A stretch of 64,000 nucleotides of DNA from Baylisascaris procyonis. Lineage: Eukaryota; Nematoda; Chromadorea; Rhabditida; Ascarididae. The notes under the pieces were generated by a model, which ran no database searches, was not told where the DNA came from, and was given only the letters and a program-made list of their open reading frames with translations. The stretch spans positions 1,302,001 to 1,366,000 of the forward strand of contig JAZARR010000237.1 in NCBI GenBank assembly GCA_037389465.1. Reading direction: 5' to 3'. Below, piece after piece: positions 24,435-34,348 of the stretch (position 1 is the first letter of the stretch; the number at the start of each line of letters is the position of its first letter). The position numbers and the translations under genes were made by a program.

Positions 24435-24974
24435 AGCAGTTATGATAATCTATCACCTGCAAATTTGGAACTCCTTCGCTAGCAAGATTTCCATCTATTC
24501 ATCTTTCGATACTTGCGGAACTTTGTGTGAAAGTCGAAAAGGATAATTTGAGTAAAAAATGTGCTGAAAAGATGTTGCGCTTACAAATGTTGGAAGCACT
24601 AAGCAATAAAGTCATGATTCGAAAGAAACCCTGCAGGAAGCCTTAGCTCTGCTTAGAGTAATTCATGCTACGCTGTGCCACAAGTCTTCCGACACCACTC
24701 TCGACATGGAAGCTGAGGCTTCAAATAACGATTGTTTCCCAAGGTTTTGACAACGAGAACGTATGTACAGTCCTTTACGCCTACGCGTTATACGGAGACG
24801 TAGCCTAAGAAATCCGACACAGCTTTTCTTCTTAACCGTTCTCGTCACTCTGTTTAGTCACCAATCTCTCTTTGATCTTATGCGTTGCTTTGCGCCGATG
24901 CACAGATGTGGTTTTGCTACATCCACCTTTCATCGAGAGAATCAACCAACGAACGGAAAATGAACGGAAAATGA

Positions 24975-25334
24975 GTGCACCGAAACGACCGATTCATACA
25001 TCTCATTGTTGGTTGTATACTTGATGAGCGAGTGCTTCCGTGCCTCATTCTTGACGGTATAGAAAATTCCCCAGTAACTTTTGAAGAAAGCATATTCTAT
25101 AGTATGTTGATGTTTCGGAGCTTATTTTTTAAGCCTCCTAAAATTTCGCATTCGATAGTGATTTACCTGGCTTTCATAATCCTCTTAGATCCATTCTTTC
25201 CGTTTACGTGCCTTTATTTAGGGGCAAACTTTGCTAAGTATTTGAAACCGCTTTTAACCCCTTCTTGCTTGCAAGAGACTGCTAATCCTTTATCTTTTCA
25301 TGGATTTAGCGTCATAACTTTTGAAATTCTTTGA
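24975..25334 (+). CDS. 119-codon open frame, unassigned
   Basis: A long open frame without paired splice sites. It reads FIHLIVGCILDERVLPCLIL, then a Phe/Pro-rich part, then a membrane-like stretch (HSIVIYLAFIILLDPFF). The first ATG is at about 25104. One open frame of this length is expected by chance in the window. It lies directly before the ambiguous region at 25312-25613. Confidence 0.18.
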   Translation: MHRNDRFIHLIVGCILDERVLPCLILDGIENSPVTFEESIFYSMLMFRSLFFKPPKISHSIVIYLAFIILLDPFFPFTCLYLGANFAKYLKPLLTPSCLQETANPLSFHGFSVITFEIL

Positions 25335-25613
25335 TAGTTCGCGCCTTCAAGCACCGCACCCATTCCAAAACCTCAGATGGATTTATCAAGAGGTTTTGGG
25401 ATGGAAAAACCCGAGCAGCAAGCTCGGAAAACTGGAAACTTCCGATGCCTCCTTTACCATTGCAATACATTCGTTTATAATAAACGCACTGCCGCCGAAC
25501 CAACTGCTCATATGTTGAAATGCAGCGAAATCCATGCCCCAGCAAGTTCTCAATGCCACAAGAAGATAGGCATTGAGAACTGTTATTTTCGTGTCCTTTA
25601 TGGTCTCATTTGA
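25312..25613. other. GC-richer stretch open in three frames; coding, strand uncertain
   Basis: Three overlapping frames stay open: minus 25312-25545 (STYEQLVRRQC), plus 25321-25518 (LQAPHPFQNLRWIYQ) and plus 25377-25613. The last starts with ATG right after an acctcag acceptor and has FRCLLYHCN and PTAHMLKC, a C-x4-C...H-x3-C arrangement loosely like a BED-type zinc finger. It runs into repeat A and could be joined in phase to the exon at 26508. The zinc-finger reading is speculative. Confidence 0.3.
25546..25580. repeat. Perfect 12-bp inverted repeat at the edge of repeat A
   Basis: Arms gttctcaatgcc (25546-25557) and ggcattgagaac (25569-25580) are exact reverse complements with an 11-base loop. 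The right arm overlaps the left boundary of duplicated repeat A. Confidence 0.9.
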
Positions 25614-25820
25614 AAAGCATATAATTGAGTTTTTTTCTTCAGCTTAAGTTTTACTTGTCCAGGCGTTAACAAAAACTGATAGTATCCCCAGTTATGGCTA
25701 TTGCACGCAATTACTTCTATCATTCAATAACCTAAGCCGCTTATGAACATCACTGCATCAAGCCTAACTTCGAGCATACATCAAAGCCATCGTTAGCGAT
25801 ACTGAGGTAATGATGATTAT
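25575..25820 (+). repeat. Repeat A, copy 1
   Basis: About 246 bases that recur at 31321-31570. The core from the CAG at 25660 onward differs at about 10 of 155 positions by eye; the 70 bases before it are much more diverged. In both copies the CAG is followed by the same open frame (LTKTDSIPS... ending SFNNLSRL and TGA), which suggests the unit carries a terminal exon and its 3' flank. Confidence 0.9.
25661..25744 (+). CDS. Possible terminal exon inside repeat A
   Basis: The acceptor acttgtccag precedes 27 codons in phase 0 ending with TGA (LTKTDSIPSYGYC, LLLSFNNLSRL). The copy at 31410-31493 keeps the acceptor, length and stop with three amino-acid changes. Conservation begins sharply at the acceptor, as expected for an exon and its 3' UTR. 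The peptide is too short to assign, and the upstream exon is unknown. Confidence 0.28.
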
Positions 25821-25829
25821 TTTCTAAAA

Positions 25830-26500
25830 AAATGCTAGAAGAGATACTCTGAATTTGGAAATATAGCACAGAAGAAAATTTCATCTCTCTTGAAAATATT
25901 TGATAGCTTTCAATGAAAGAGTCCAGCGCTACACATATACAACTTAATCGAATGTTTTCTATCTCAGTGAAGTCGCTGTCGCAGCGAAAAAAAAACGTTC
26001 GAGATCATGGTGGTTACCACGATGCATTTTGCTGTCACTGTGGAATCTAGCACACAATTTCCTAGATTTTTTAAATAACTTTCTTTATAAAATCTATGAC
26101 AATAGCTCTCCTCATACTCAAATACCCATCGCACTATTGAGTTCAAATGATTTGAATAGAAGTAACAAATTGAGGATAGAGTTCACCACGGCGTAGCACT
26201 ATAGCATGCATCATGCAGGTGTCTTCGAAGAACTATAACGAAATTACAAGCCATATATTTTCAACATGGGCAGAACTAAGGTAACAGATCTTAGTGAGAC
26301 CTGAAAGAGGAGGAACTCTCACCCAGAGTGGTAGCTGGTTTAGAGGGCTAAGGGAAATGGTACCAGAGTGCTCAGAAAATAACCTGAGTTTTTCTAACGC
26401 ATTTTCTTATAGTGAAACGATCACGTATACGTCAGACGCATTCGCTTTTGAGCATTTGAATTTCCTTGTTAGCCGCACACTATACGATTAGTGGTTTCTA
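25830..26500. other. No gene recognised
   Basis: A 65-codon frame at 26294-26491 contains an acceptor (tttcttatag) but no in-phase donor for the exon at 26508. Otherwise featureless. Confidence 0.4.
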
Positions 26501-26507
26501 TACATAG

Positions 26508-26702
26508 TGGTAACAAAACTGAGATACTGGGACGGCTCGTTCATTGCAACAAATCTAAATAAAGAGGGCAAACATTCGCAAATACTTCATAAAATGTCAA
26601 AAGGAGATCCAACCCCACTTGAAAATATTGCCGAATGCTGTATGTACTGCGAAAAACGCATCGTTAGCCCTGATCGAAATGCATATTTGCCCTCTGGAAA
26701 TG
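26508..26702 (+). CDS. Exon of a Cys-rich protein gene (1 of 3 seen)
   Basis: The acceptor ggtttctatacatag is followed by two bases, 64 open codons and one base before GTAAAA (phase 1 to phase 1). The peptide has KLRYWDGSFIATNLNKEGKH, KGDPTPLENIAECC and MYCEKRIVSPDRNAYLPSG. It joins in phase to 26882-27010 and 27199-27269 across introns of 179 and 188 bases. Three successive exons with matching phases, sound splice sites and non-repetitive composition make this one of the two best gene models here. The 5' exon was not found; a weak in-phase link to 25377-25590 is possible. No family is recognised. Confidence 0.65.
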
Positions 26703-26881
26703 GTAAAAATTAAAGGTAACAGAGATGTGATTCTAATATTCCGCTCTCGTTTAAGATTTCGGTGGAAAAAAATACAGAATTTTATTCCCCTATTAGCCTC
26801 CTAGTTTTGAAAAAACTTAAGTGGTTGGCATACTGCATTGCAAATCTAATGCATGGTAATTTTTAAATACAACTTCTCCAG

Positions 26882-27010
26882 GGTGCTTATATTTTTGCGC
26901 GAATCATCTCACTCATGTTTCATGTTCAACAACGCTCATTAATATGTGCAGAATATTGAGCGCAGTGCAGAAGTGCTCTCCACAAAAAACACAACTTAGA
27001 AACTTTCCAG
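26882..27010 (+). CDS. Exon of the same Cys-rich gene (2 of 3)
   Basis: Acceptor acaacttctccag, 42 whole codons with phase 1 on both sides, and a strong donor CCAG|GTAAGA. The peptide reads CLYFCANHLTHVSCS, NMCRILSAVQKCSP and QLRNFP, with five Cys in 42 residues. In phase 0 the same DNA hits a stop, so the phase-1 reading is the one that uses both splice sites. The Cys density suggests a disulphide-bonded extracellular module, but the spacing does not match a family I know. Confidence 0.68.
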
Positions 27011-27198
27011 GTAAGAAATCCTATTACAAGCGTACATCCAGTAAAGAAAACGAGGGCTAGGACAGTTCTTACCGCAACTACAAGCCATAAGACATTTTAT
27101 GCACTAAGCAGACGATGAACTGTTGCAACCTTCCTAATGGACTTTCGCTTTTTTTGCGACTCTTATCTGGGAGGCGATGAAAGCATTTGCTCTCACAG

Positions 27199-27269
27199 CA
27201 AAGAATACCAGCGTCTCTACCTCTAGATGCACCATATACTTCTTGCTGCTGACCTATACTGTGAGATAA
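27199..27269 (+). CDS. Terminal exon of the same Cys-rich gene (3 of 3)
   Basis: The acceptor atttgctctcacag is followed by two bases and 22 codons to TAA: KNTSVSTSRC, then a hydrophobic tail (TIYFLLLTYTVR). A Ser/Thr-rich stretch followed by a short hydrophobic end suggests a membrane anchor. A GTGAGA inside the last codons could be a donor, so a further exon cannot be excluded. No AATAAA was seen close by. Confidence 0.52.
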
Positions 27270-27274
27270 TTATA

Positions 27275-28350
27275 TCGCAGCTATAATCCTTTTCCTCTGC
27301 CTAAAAAAACAAAAAAAAAAAAACTTCCATCATCTGGGGAATAATAGTCAAATTACCCATGGCGCTCTGCTTACAAACAGAGCAAATTCAAGAAATGCTG
27401 CAATGGTGAGAATATTGAAACCGTAAAATGTAGGTATTACAACACTACGAGAAACGTTTCAAAATATTTGATTTTTTTTCAAGGCAAGTACCATCTTCTG
27501 AGAAGAAATCTATCGATGACCACCAGTGATAAGTGTGCCTTAGTCTATTTGTTTTACAGATGCGTTTGAAACGTGAAGCTGTCATGAACACCTTTTATCC
27601 CTCATGCTATGGAAAAAAATTCTCTTATAATTAGCTCATTTATATTTGAAATGAACGTTTTGCCCGCCTAACCATCTATTGGTATAATTTTTTTTTGGTT
27701 CTCGCAACGACTACCTGATCGTTCTTTTCATATATTTCAACAAGCATGAGCTCGCCAATAATAAATGATTTCATTGAGCATCATTCTATAGCCAGCATTT
27801 TTTCGCTCGCTTTTCTCTAGAGCTAGAAAGCAATTCATAAGTGTAATTAAAGAAATTCGTTCGTGTAATTTTCCGCGTAAAAAAATTTGAACCTCTTATG
27901 AAATACGCTAACTAGGATGCTTTACTTAGGTGTTACTATTACGGTAACATATTATTGTAATACGTTCTATGCATAAGGCTATAATCAAAGAACTCAAAAA
28001 CTTCAACTTGCATTTATAAAATAATTCACTTTTGCCTTAAATGGGAAATCAAGAGCTCAGAGAGAAATTTATACAGGCGAACAATGCGCATAAAAAATTG
28101 TAGAATCCATGACAACAACTACGGTATTCCATTGTGACACTGGAGAGCCATAATTTGCTACCTATAAAAATCTCACTAAGTTCTCTGCTTTACATGTTGA
28201 ATGGCCTAAGTGAATATTTTAAACGCAGGTGAGACGACTTTCTAAATAAAGTATTACAGCGCTGTTTTTCAATCGTTCATGCTACCGGTTGGTCATGCTC
28301 AAGTTGGATGCTTCTCGCCGAAATTTTTGATTTTTCTTGTCTTTCCTTGT
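27275..28350. other. No gene recognised
   Basis: AT-rich 3' flank and intergenic sequence with an A run at 27312-27323. Confidence 0.45.
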
Positions 28351-28356
28351 GCTATT

Positions 28357-28857
28357 GTGCGCTCATCAGATTGAAAAAAATTCCCATCTTCCTCGGCGTA
28401 TATTGCCACAGCATATATTATTCTTTCTCAGTAAAAAATCGATCAACCGAAAATATGAATTCGATAATGAACAATGAATTGGATAACAGTGAACCGAAAG
28501 GAAGAAAGATAGACGAATTTCAAAGTTAGACGATCGGCCCACAATAATATTCTCTCACATTGGCGAACAATCAAACGGTCGATCGGGTGGTGAGTTTTTG
28601 TTGCAATAGTTTAGGCGGTTTTTTTTTTCACACACAAATCATTTCGTCCTCTAAAATTCAAAGGAGCTGCAAGTAGATGCTCGTACAAGTCCTATACGTT
28701 TCGTTCAATTCTCTGTGCAAATCCCATAGACGGCGCCCTATTACCATAGCTTCGCTTTAATACGCCACTATGATACTCTCACGTCCACAGAGCAACAAAT
28801 CGTATGCGCCTATTCGTCACTTCATAAGCTTACGTCACATTACGATTATTTATGTAA

Positions 28858-28917
<60 letters not shown>

Positions 28918-29147
28918 GCAGCTTCTTTAGATTGCAGTTCTAGGCTTCAAATTCCGCGGCAAAGCAATGCGTTTAGACACCGTTTCTAAAGAACGAAAGA
29001 TATAAGCGAAAAAAAAAGCAGGGAACAGCGCAGAAAATTTCTGCTTCCAGAGTTCCGCTCGATGATTGGTGCTAGCAATGGCGCACGCCACATTCAAAAA
29101 AAAAAGAGTATCATGGCTAAGAATTATGCGACAGCATTTGCAACGCG
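28357..29147 (+). repeat. Repeat B, copy 1
   Basis: About 790 bases repeated at 31587-32378 in the same orientation. The roughly 500 bases before the internal (TA)n differ at only about three positions; the 230 bases after it differ at roughly eight to ten. Both copies contain a 32-codon open stretch (TERKKDRRISKLDDRPTI...) ending at GGTG|GTGAGT, so a duplicated exon is possible. No terminal inverted repeats were seen. Confidence 0.93.
28861..28915. repeat. (TA)n microsatellite inside repeat B copy 1
   Basis: About 55 bases of TA dinucleotide, matching a slightly shorter tract in copy 2. Confidence 0.96.
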
Positions 29148-30750
29148 TTCAAATTTTTGAGGTTTTATAAACGAGAAGAACGATTGTAAGAAAAATAAGT
29201 TTGTAAGCAAACTTTTATAAAACGATTAAAAGTTTTATGAAGGTGAAGCAAATTTACAGATACGCTTTATTAGGCATTATAATCTCATAAAACAGAAATG
29301 GATGGATAGACAGACTTTTGGAATTCTCGAAGTTTCTCTAGTCGGAAAACAATTGAAGGTGTACCTTCAATTGTTACTTTTAGTTGTATTTGTTTAAATA
29401 AAGAGCGCGTTGAACCAACTAGATTTTATCTAAAAAGTTTTTAAACATAAAATAGTAACTAAACTAGTAAACGTTCAGTTAGATAAGTTATACAGGATTA
29501 GTTAAATGGGCAGATAATAATAGAGAGTCCATTATATACATAACATGAGTAGAGACTAACAAGAATATGGCGCTCTATTAAAGAAACAAAGAAAATTAAA
29601 AGATTTTGAGCAAATATACTAATAATACTGTGAAAAATCGTGTAGAACGCTACAATAAAATGTAAAAGTAAAGAGTTATATAAAAATACCTAAAAATGCA
29701 AAGTAAAAAATGAAGTAAAATAAATAATAAAAGTAAAAGTAAAAAAGTAAAGTAAAGTAAAAGTAAAATAATAATGGGGGAAACGGGCAATAATAAAGTA
29801 AAAGCAAAGCCTAAGAATAGTTAAATAAAAAACGAGAATAAGGACTGGACTATGTTTAGCATATAATTAAAAAGCTACGTATACATAAAATACTAAGCCT
29901 AAAAATCGTATAGTTCAAATTAGAAAGCAAAAAGAAGTGTTATCGACACGACGCGAGCTGGTGATGAGTGAACAATGAACGCCAGTGTCAATGCTGACGG
30001 CATCGACCTCACAGTAATATCCCGCGTAGAGTAATACTTATATGATCTACGTTTGATCTTAGACCTACATTTGATCTAAGACCTATCACAACAAAATGAA
30101 TAACATTTGAGGTTCACTAAAAGATTTTGACCAAGAATAACACAATAAAATGCCAAAACTAATAAATAGACGTCATATGACCATATAAAGATATAAAATT
30201 ACGCAAATAAGTGCTAATTTGAGATATTGAGTGCATAGAATAGGTAAAAAGCAATGTTGCATCATTGCTAATGTAGTATTGGGGAACGTCGATCAATAAA
30301 TCTTTGCATATATGGTCAAAGCGATTGTACTATGAAGTGGTAACAACTGTATTGATCACTCCCTTATGCTTGCATTGTTAATAAGCGTAAGAAACTAAAG
30401 TTCATAAAATATTTCGTAAATCAAATTTTAATCCCTTGTCGATTAGGGTAGACGAACTCATACACTAATTCTAGTTTGCTAATCAATGCTTTATATAAAT
30501 ATTTTTCCATTAGAATAACATTAAAACCTTTGTTCTTATAATTTTTAAGCAGTTCTTTACATTTATTAATAAAATCTGCCTTAAATGAGCACAGTTTACT
30601 AAATCTAAAAGATGAACAGGAGGCTACAACGGATTAGGAAGAAATCTATAGCTTAAGAAACTCAACAACTGCATCTTCCATTAATCACAAATACTGAATA
30701 GTTCTTCCATGGACTTACTTCATCGGTTCATTATAACTTCGAATTTTGAG
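29148..30750. other. Low-complexity A-rich stretch, no gene
   Basis: Strongly A-rich on the plus strand. At about 29695-29810 it is made of imperfect AAGTAAA repeats. At 29348-29375 there is a near-perfect palindrome with two 13-base arms (aacaattgaaggt and its complement) and a two-base centre. No coding evidence. Confidence 0.6.
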
Positions 30751-30762
30751 GCAAAAAATCCC

Positions 30763-31078
30763 CTAGGCATATAATAGCTGACGTCCCTCTGCATCATCTA
30801 AGCCCTCAGAGACGTTGGGAATCACTGACGCCAAAAAATAGGTGCAAATGAGATGCATAGCTCGACAGTTACAACCATTCATACAAATCCATGAAAATTT
30901 TTCGCTATTTGTTCTATCTCTGCAAAGCGGTAAATTTTGAAGCACCGATGAGAACAGCGTCTCAAGCTTCGTAGGTGCATCCCATTTGCCTTTGGGGACA
31001 TCAAAAACGTTAAGTGAGGTAGCCGAACATTTTATGCGGGTGTCCTCCTTCACATTGTCACGCCAAATATAACACTTC
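30763..31078 (-). CDS. Candidate terminal exon, Cys-rich
   Basis: The acceptor gattaatattag is followed by about 104 open codons to TAG. It begins KCYIWRDNVKEDTRIKC, continues FDVPKGKWDAPTKLE and FSWICMNGCNCRAMH, and ends EGLDDAEGRQLLYA. An initial CY and the WxC...GCNC cluster recall small extracellular Cys-rich modules (three-finger or ET-module style), but the pattern is not diagnostic. Codon use is mixed and GC-richer than the flanks. An AATAAA lies about 180 bases downstream of the stop. The upstream exon was not found. Confidence 0.45.
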
Positions 31079-31320
31079 TAATATTAATCATTTTTTTTAT
31101 TTTATATGCGAAGCGATTTTAGAAGGGAATGGAGATGAAAAGAAGCTGCATAAATATGAAACGGAATCATTCTTAGGTCTAGCCTTGACTAAATTGTCTA
31201 CGAAATGAGTATGCTAATCATAAAGGCTATCTTTTTAAATAATTTATTCCTCAAAAACAAGCAAATGAAAGGAACCTTCTCCGCCGGATTGGACATGAGG
31301 AAGGAGAAAGCGCAAATATA

Positions 31321-31570
31321 GAGCACTATTAATTCCGTGTCTTTTACGGTCTCATTTGAAAAACATAAAACTAAGTTGTTTTTTTTCTAAATTTGAATTG
31401 CATTCGTTCAGGCGTTAACAAAAACTGATAGTATCCCCAGTCACGGCTGTTGCACGCTATTACTTCTATCATTCAATAATCTAAGCCGCTTATGAACATC
31501 ACTGCATCAAGCTTAATTTCGAGCATACATCAAAGCAATCACTAGCGATACTGAGGTAATGACAATTTTT
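31321..31570 (+). repeat. Repeat A, copy 2
   Basis: Counterpart of 25575-25820, lying only about 16 bases upstream of repeat B copy 2. In copy 1 the same two units are 2.5 kb apart. The CAG acceptor and following frame (to TGA at about 31491) are preserved. Confidence 0.9.
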
Positions 31571-31586
31571 TTTTTAAACTACAAAG

Positions 31587-32089
31587 GTGCTCTCATCAGA
31601 TTTGAAAAAAAATTCCCATCTTCCTCGGCGTATATTGCCACAGCATATATTATTCTTTCTCAGTAAAAAATCGATCAACCCAAAATATGAATTCGATAAT
31701 GAACAATGAATTGGATAACAGTGAACCGAAAGGAAGAAAGATAGACGAATTTCAAAGTTAGACGATCGGCCCACAATAATATTCTCTCACATTGGCGAAC
31801 AATCAAACGGTCGATCGGGTGGTGAGTTTTTGTTGCAATAGTTTAGGCGGTTTTTTTTTTCACACACAAATCATTTCGTCCTCTAAAATTCAAAGGAGCT
31901 GCAAGTAGATGCTCGTACAAGTCCTATACGTTTCGTTCAATTCTCTGTGCAAATCCCATAGACGGCGCCCTATTACCATAGCTTCGCTTTAATACGCCAC
32001 TATGATACTCTCACGTCCACAGAGCAACAAATCGTATGCGCCTATTCGTCACTTCATAAGCTTACGTCACATTACGATTATTTATGTAA

Positions 32090-32147
<58 letters not shown>

Positions 32148-32378
32148 GCAGCTTCTTTAGATTGCAGTTCTAGGCTTCAAATTCCGCGGCAAAGCAATGC
32201 GTTTAGACACCGTTTCTAAAGAACGAAAGATATAAGCAAAAAAAAAGCAGGGAACAGCGCGGAAAATTTCTGCTTCCAAAGTTCCGCTCCGATGATTGGT
32301 GCTAGCAATGGCGCACGCCACATTCAAAAAAAAAAAGAGTATCATGGCTAAGAACCATGCAACGGCATTTGCAACGCG
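31587..32378 (+). repeat. Repeat B, copy 2
   Basis: Counterpart of 28357-29147. The boundaries are sharp: similarity starts at GTGC...CTCATCAGA and ends at ATTTGCAACGCG. The 90-codon minus frame at 32157-32429 lies partly inside the repeat and is not conserved in copy 1, so it is not annotated as a gene. Confidence 0.93.
32093..32145. repeat. (TA)n microsatellite inside repeat B copy 2
   Basis: About 53 bases of TA dinucleotide. Confidence 0.96.
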
Positions 32379-32602
32379 ATCGAAGCAATGGAAGAATGGA
32401 GGCATAAAAAAAGTCTTATATTTGGTCAATATTTTCTAACTTATATTGCATGTATTTTTATGTAAATTCATTGCACACATCTCTCAGCAATCCTCGGAAG
32501 GTATATCGGCAGATTGTCCCTTCTTTAGAAGTTTTCTTTTGAGATCCTCATCCTACGTGAAGAAAACCGTATTGATAAGGCAGATGAACTAAATTATTGC
32601 AG

Positions 32603-32895
32603 ATCTTTGTGTGCTCATCAAGAATTGTTTCGCCCTTCAAAATATAGCACTGCTTTCTCGTCTCCTTTTGGCTATGTGCGAAGCTCATAGCACGCATGCG
32701 CCTTTTATGAAAGTTTTCTTTTCTTCACTGCAAGTGATGCACGATTGCAATCACAACAACCTAATAATCTCCGTCAATGCCTATTGTCCTCCTATCTCTG
32801 AAGCGGGAAAGTTTGAAATGGCATCCACGTATCACTTCTGCAACAACATCGTGCCAGAATCAACCATTTTTATTAAAGAATGCAATCCCATTCTA
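32603..32895 (+). CDS. Candidate exon, 97 codons
   Basis: The acceptor aactaaattattgcag is followed by two bases and 97 codons to a GTGAGA donor after ATTCTA (phase 0 end). The peptide has LQNIALLSRLLLAMCEAH, VMHDCNHNNLII, AYCPPISEAGKFEMAST and FIKECNPIL. It joins in phase to the exon at 33393-33566. If the donor is not used, the frame runs seven codons further to a TAG. A hydrophobic segment near the start could be a late signal sequence. No family is recognised. Confidence 0.33.
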
Positions 32896-33392
32896 GTGAG
32901 AAATCCTAGCGACGCATATTAGCGTTCCAAACGTTATGAGGGATCGGCGATACTCATTTCAGAAGCAGTCGAAAAGGACACAAAAATTTGAATCAATCGT
33001 CTTTATGCTTACTCGTTAGTTCATCTTCTGCTTTTCAGATTGCTCAGACCGCTACTGAATCTTATCAATAGAGCCTTCTGAAAGGCGAAACTGTAAAGAG
33101 CTCTCTATTTCACACTGAATGGCACGTTTCGAAAACGAATGTAAAATTGAACAGTTAGACGAATCGAAAGTAAATCACTGAATTTTCCAAGCCATATACT
33201 GTAATCTTAGTTTCCCATACATTTTGAGGCACTCGGCCCGACCCAGGTAGTTGATCTAATTATCATTTATTCTGCAAAACTAAATGAAGTTCCCATGGGG
33301 TACTCAGACGCGAATATCATTTGCATGTAGAAGTTTTATGTGCTTTTCAAAATTTCCTCTTGGCTAAAGATAATTGACTGATTCGGTTTCAG

Positions 33393-33566
33393 CAAGCTGC
33401 ACACACCTTGCAGTACGTATCCAGTGGAACGACTGGTACAAAATCTGCGATCTATGACTTCACAACAACGGGATGTCTGTTTATATTCCTGAAACATCCT
33501 ACAACTGCCTTATCTCGAAAAATTCGCTCTTTGAACCTCAATTCTGGATTGTTTATTCACCAGAAG
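33393..33566 (+). CDS. Candidate internal exon, 58 codons
   Basis: A clear acceptor (gattcggtttcag) and a donor (CAGAAG|GTGAAA) enclose exactly 58 open codons, phase 0 at both ends. The peptide has AAHTLQYVSSGTTGTKSA, YDFTTTGCLFIFLKHP and SRKIRSLNLNSGLF. The SSGTTGT stretch resembles the AMP-binding loop (SGTTGxPK), but the Pro-Lys and the flanking context are missing, so that is probably chance. Phase fits the exon at 32603-32895. Confidence 0.42.
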
Positions 33567-33944
33567 GTGAAATGGTGGAATGACTAGAACGTTCATTCGT
33601 ATTGCATCTAAATTTCAACCCGAAGATGCCATAAATTAATTCTTACCGACAAAGTCAGTGCACTTAATCCTCATAATTAGTCACGGTAGTGTTTTTTATG
33701 CGCATCTAACAAATATATATAGAGCACATTTTGCGGTAACCTATAAGGTATTTTTGAACGCGTTAAATTCGTCCCGTACGTAATATGTTGCCATGTAGTG
33801 AAGAGATGTTGAATGTTCAATTAACGTATGCTACATATTGTATATCACCTAAAGCATGTGTATATATTCACCTGTAGCTCAGATAGACATTTAAAAGCAA
33901 TGGGCAGTTATTATTACAGGGGACGATACAAGATCTATACGAAG

Positions 33945-34125
33945 TCATAACGAGTAAATCACATAAAAGAAGAGAGCAACGATTGCTGCTACGCGATTCA
34001 CGAATGGTGCTCGACTAACGCTTGCATTGCAACGATCACCGAGGCATGAGCATACTCGCACTGTTTGTGAGTCGGTCTCGTAGCGAAATAAGTCCGACAC
34101 TTTCATATCGCGACAGATGTCATAC
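33945..34125 (-). CDS. Ly6/uPAR-like protein, last exon
   Basis: The acceptor ccgttattcacag is followed by one base (completing AGG, Arg) and 59 codons to TGA. The peptide runs YDICRDMKVSDLFRYETD, then VRVCSCLGDRCN, then a hydrophobic tail (VAAIVALFFYVIYSL). CxC....CN is the hallmark end of the three-finger (Ly6/uPAR) fold, and a hydrophobic C-terminus after a small spacer (NASVSRA) is the usual GPI-anchor signal. It joins exon 34213-34348 across an 87-base intron. Family members sit on the outer cell surface and often modulate receptors or channels; the partner here cannot be inferred. Confidence 0.78.
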
Positions 34126-34212
34126 CTGTGAATAACGGCTACCTTATTGGTAATAAAGCAATGATAATGCAAAATTCTCCATTCCCAACAAGTAGACTAT
34201 TTCAGCGCTCAC

Positions 34213-34348
34213 CTACTTATTACCTGTCCACACATCCGAATTATCATATAGTGTTCATACTCACAGAGAAGTTTTCGATGGTTTGGGCTATATAATATGT
34301 TCTCTTTCCAACACAAGAATTCGGGATACGTTGTTACATAAGCGATTG
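34213..34348 (-). CDS. Ly6/uPAR-like protein, middle exon
   Basis: An excellent acceptor (catcttcctgttcttctttccag) is followed by two bases, 44 codons and two bases before AGTAG|GTGAGC. The peptide has YVTTYPEFLCWKEN, HRKLLCEYEHY and IIRMCGQVIS, supplying the first three Cys of the domain. With the last exon the ectodomain has seven Cys, one fewer than a common even set, so one may be free or a residue may lie in another exon. An earlier donor (ACAG|GTAATA) exists, but its frame meets a stop upstream. The start phase requires a phase-1 exon upstream, and 46472-46529 fits. Confidence 0.77.

Noticed and set aside
32157..32429. 90-codon minus frame
   Set aside because: It spans the end of repeat B; the nearly identical first copy breaks the frame, so it is not under coding constraint.
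33420..33445. SSGTTGT motif suggesting an AMP-binding enzyme
   Set aside because: The Pro-Lys and the rest of the adenylation motif are missing and the exon is far too small; likely chance.
33866..33890. tRNA A-box-like string (tgtagctcagat)
   Set aside because: No matching T-arm (GGTTCRANNCC) or cloverleaf stems follow within 80 bases.
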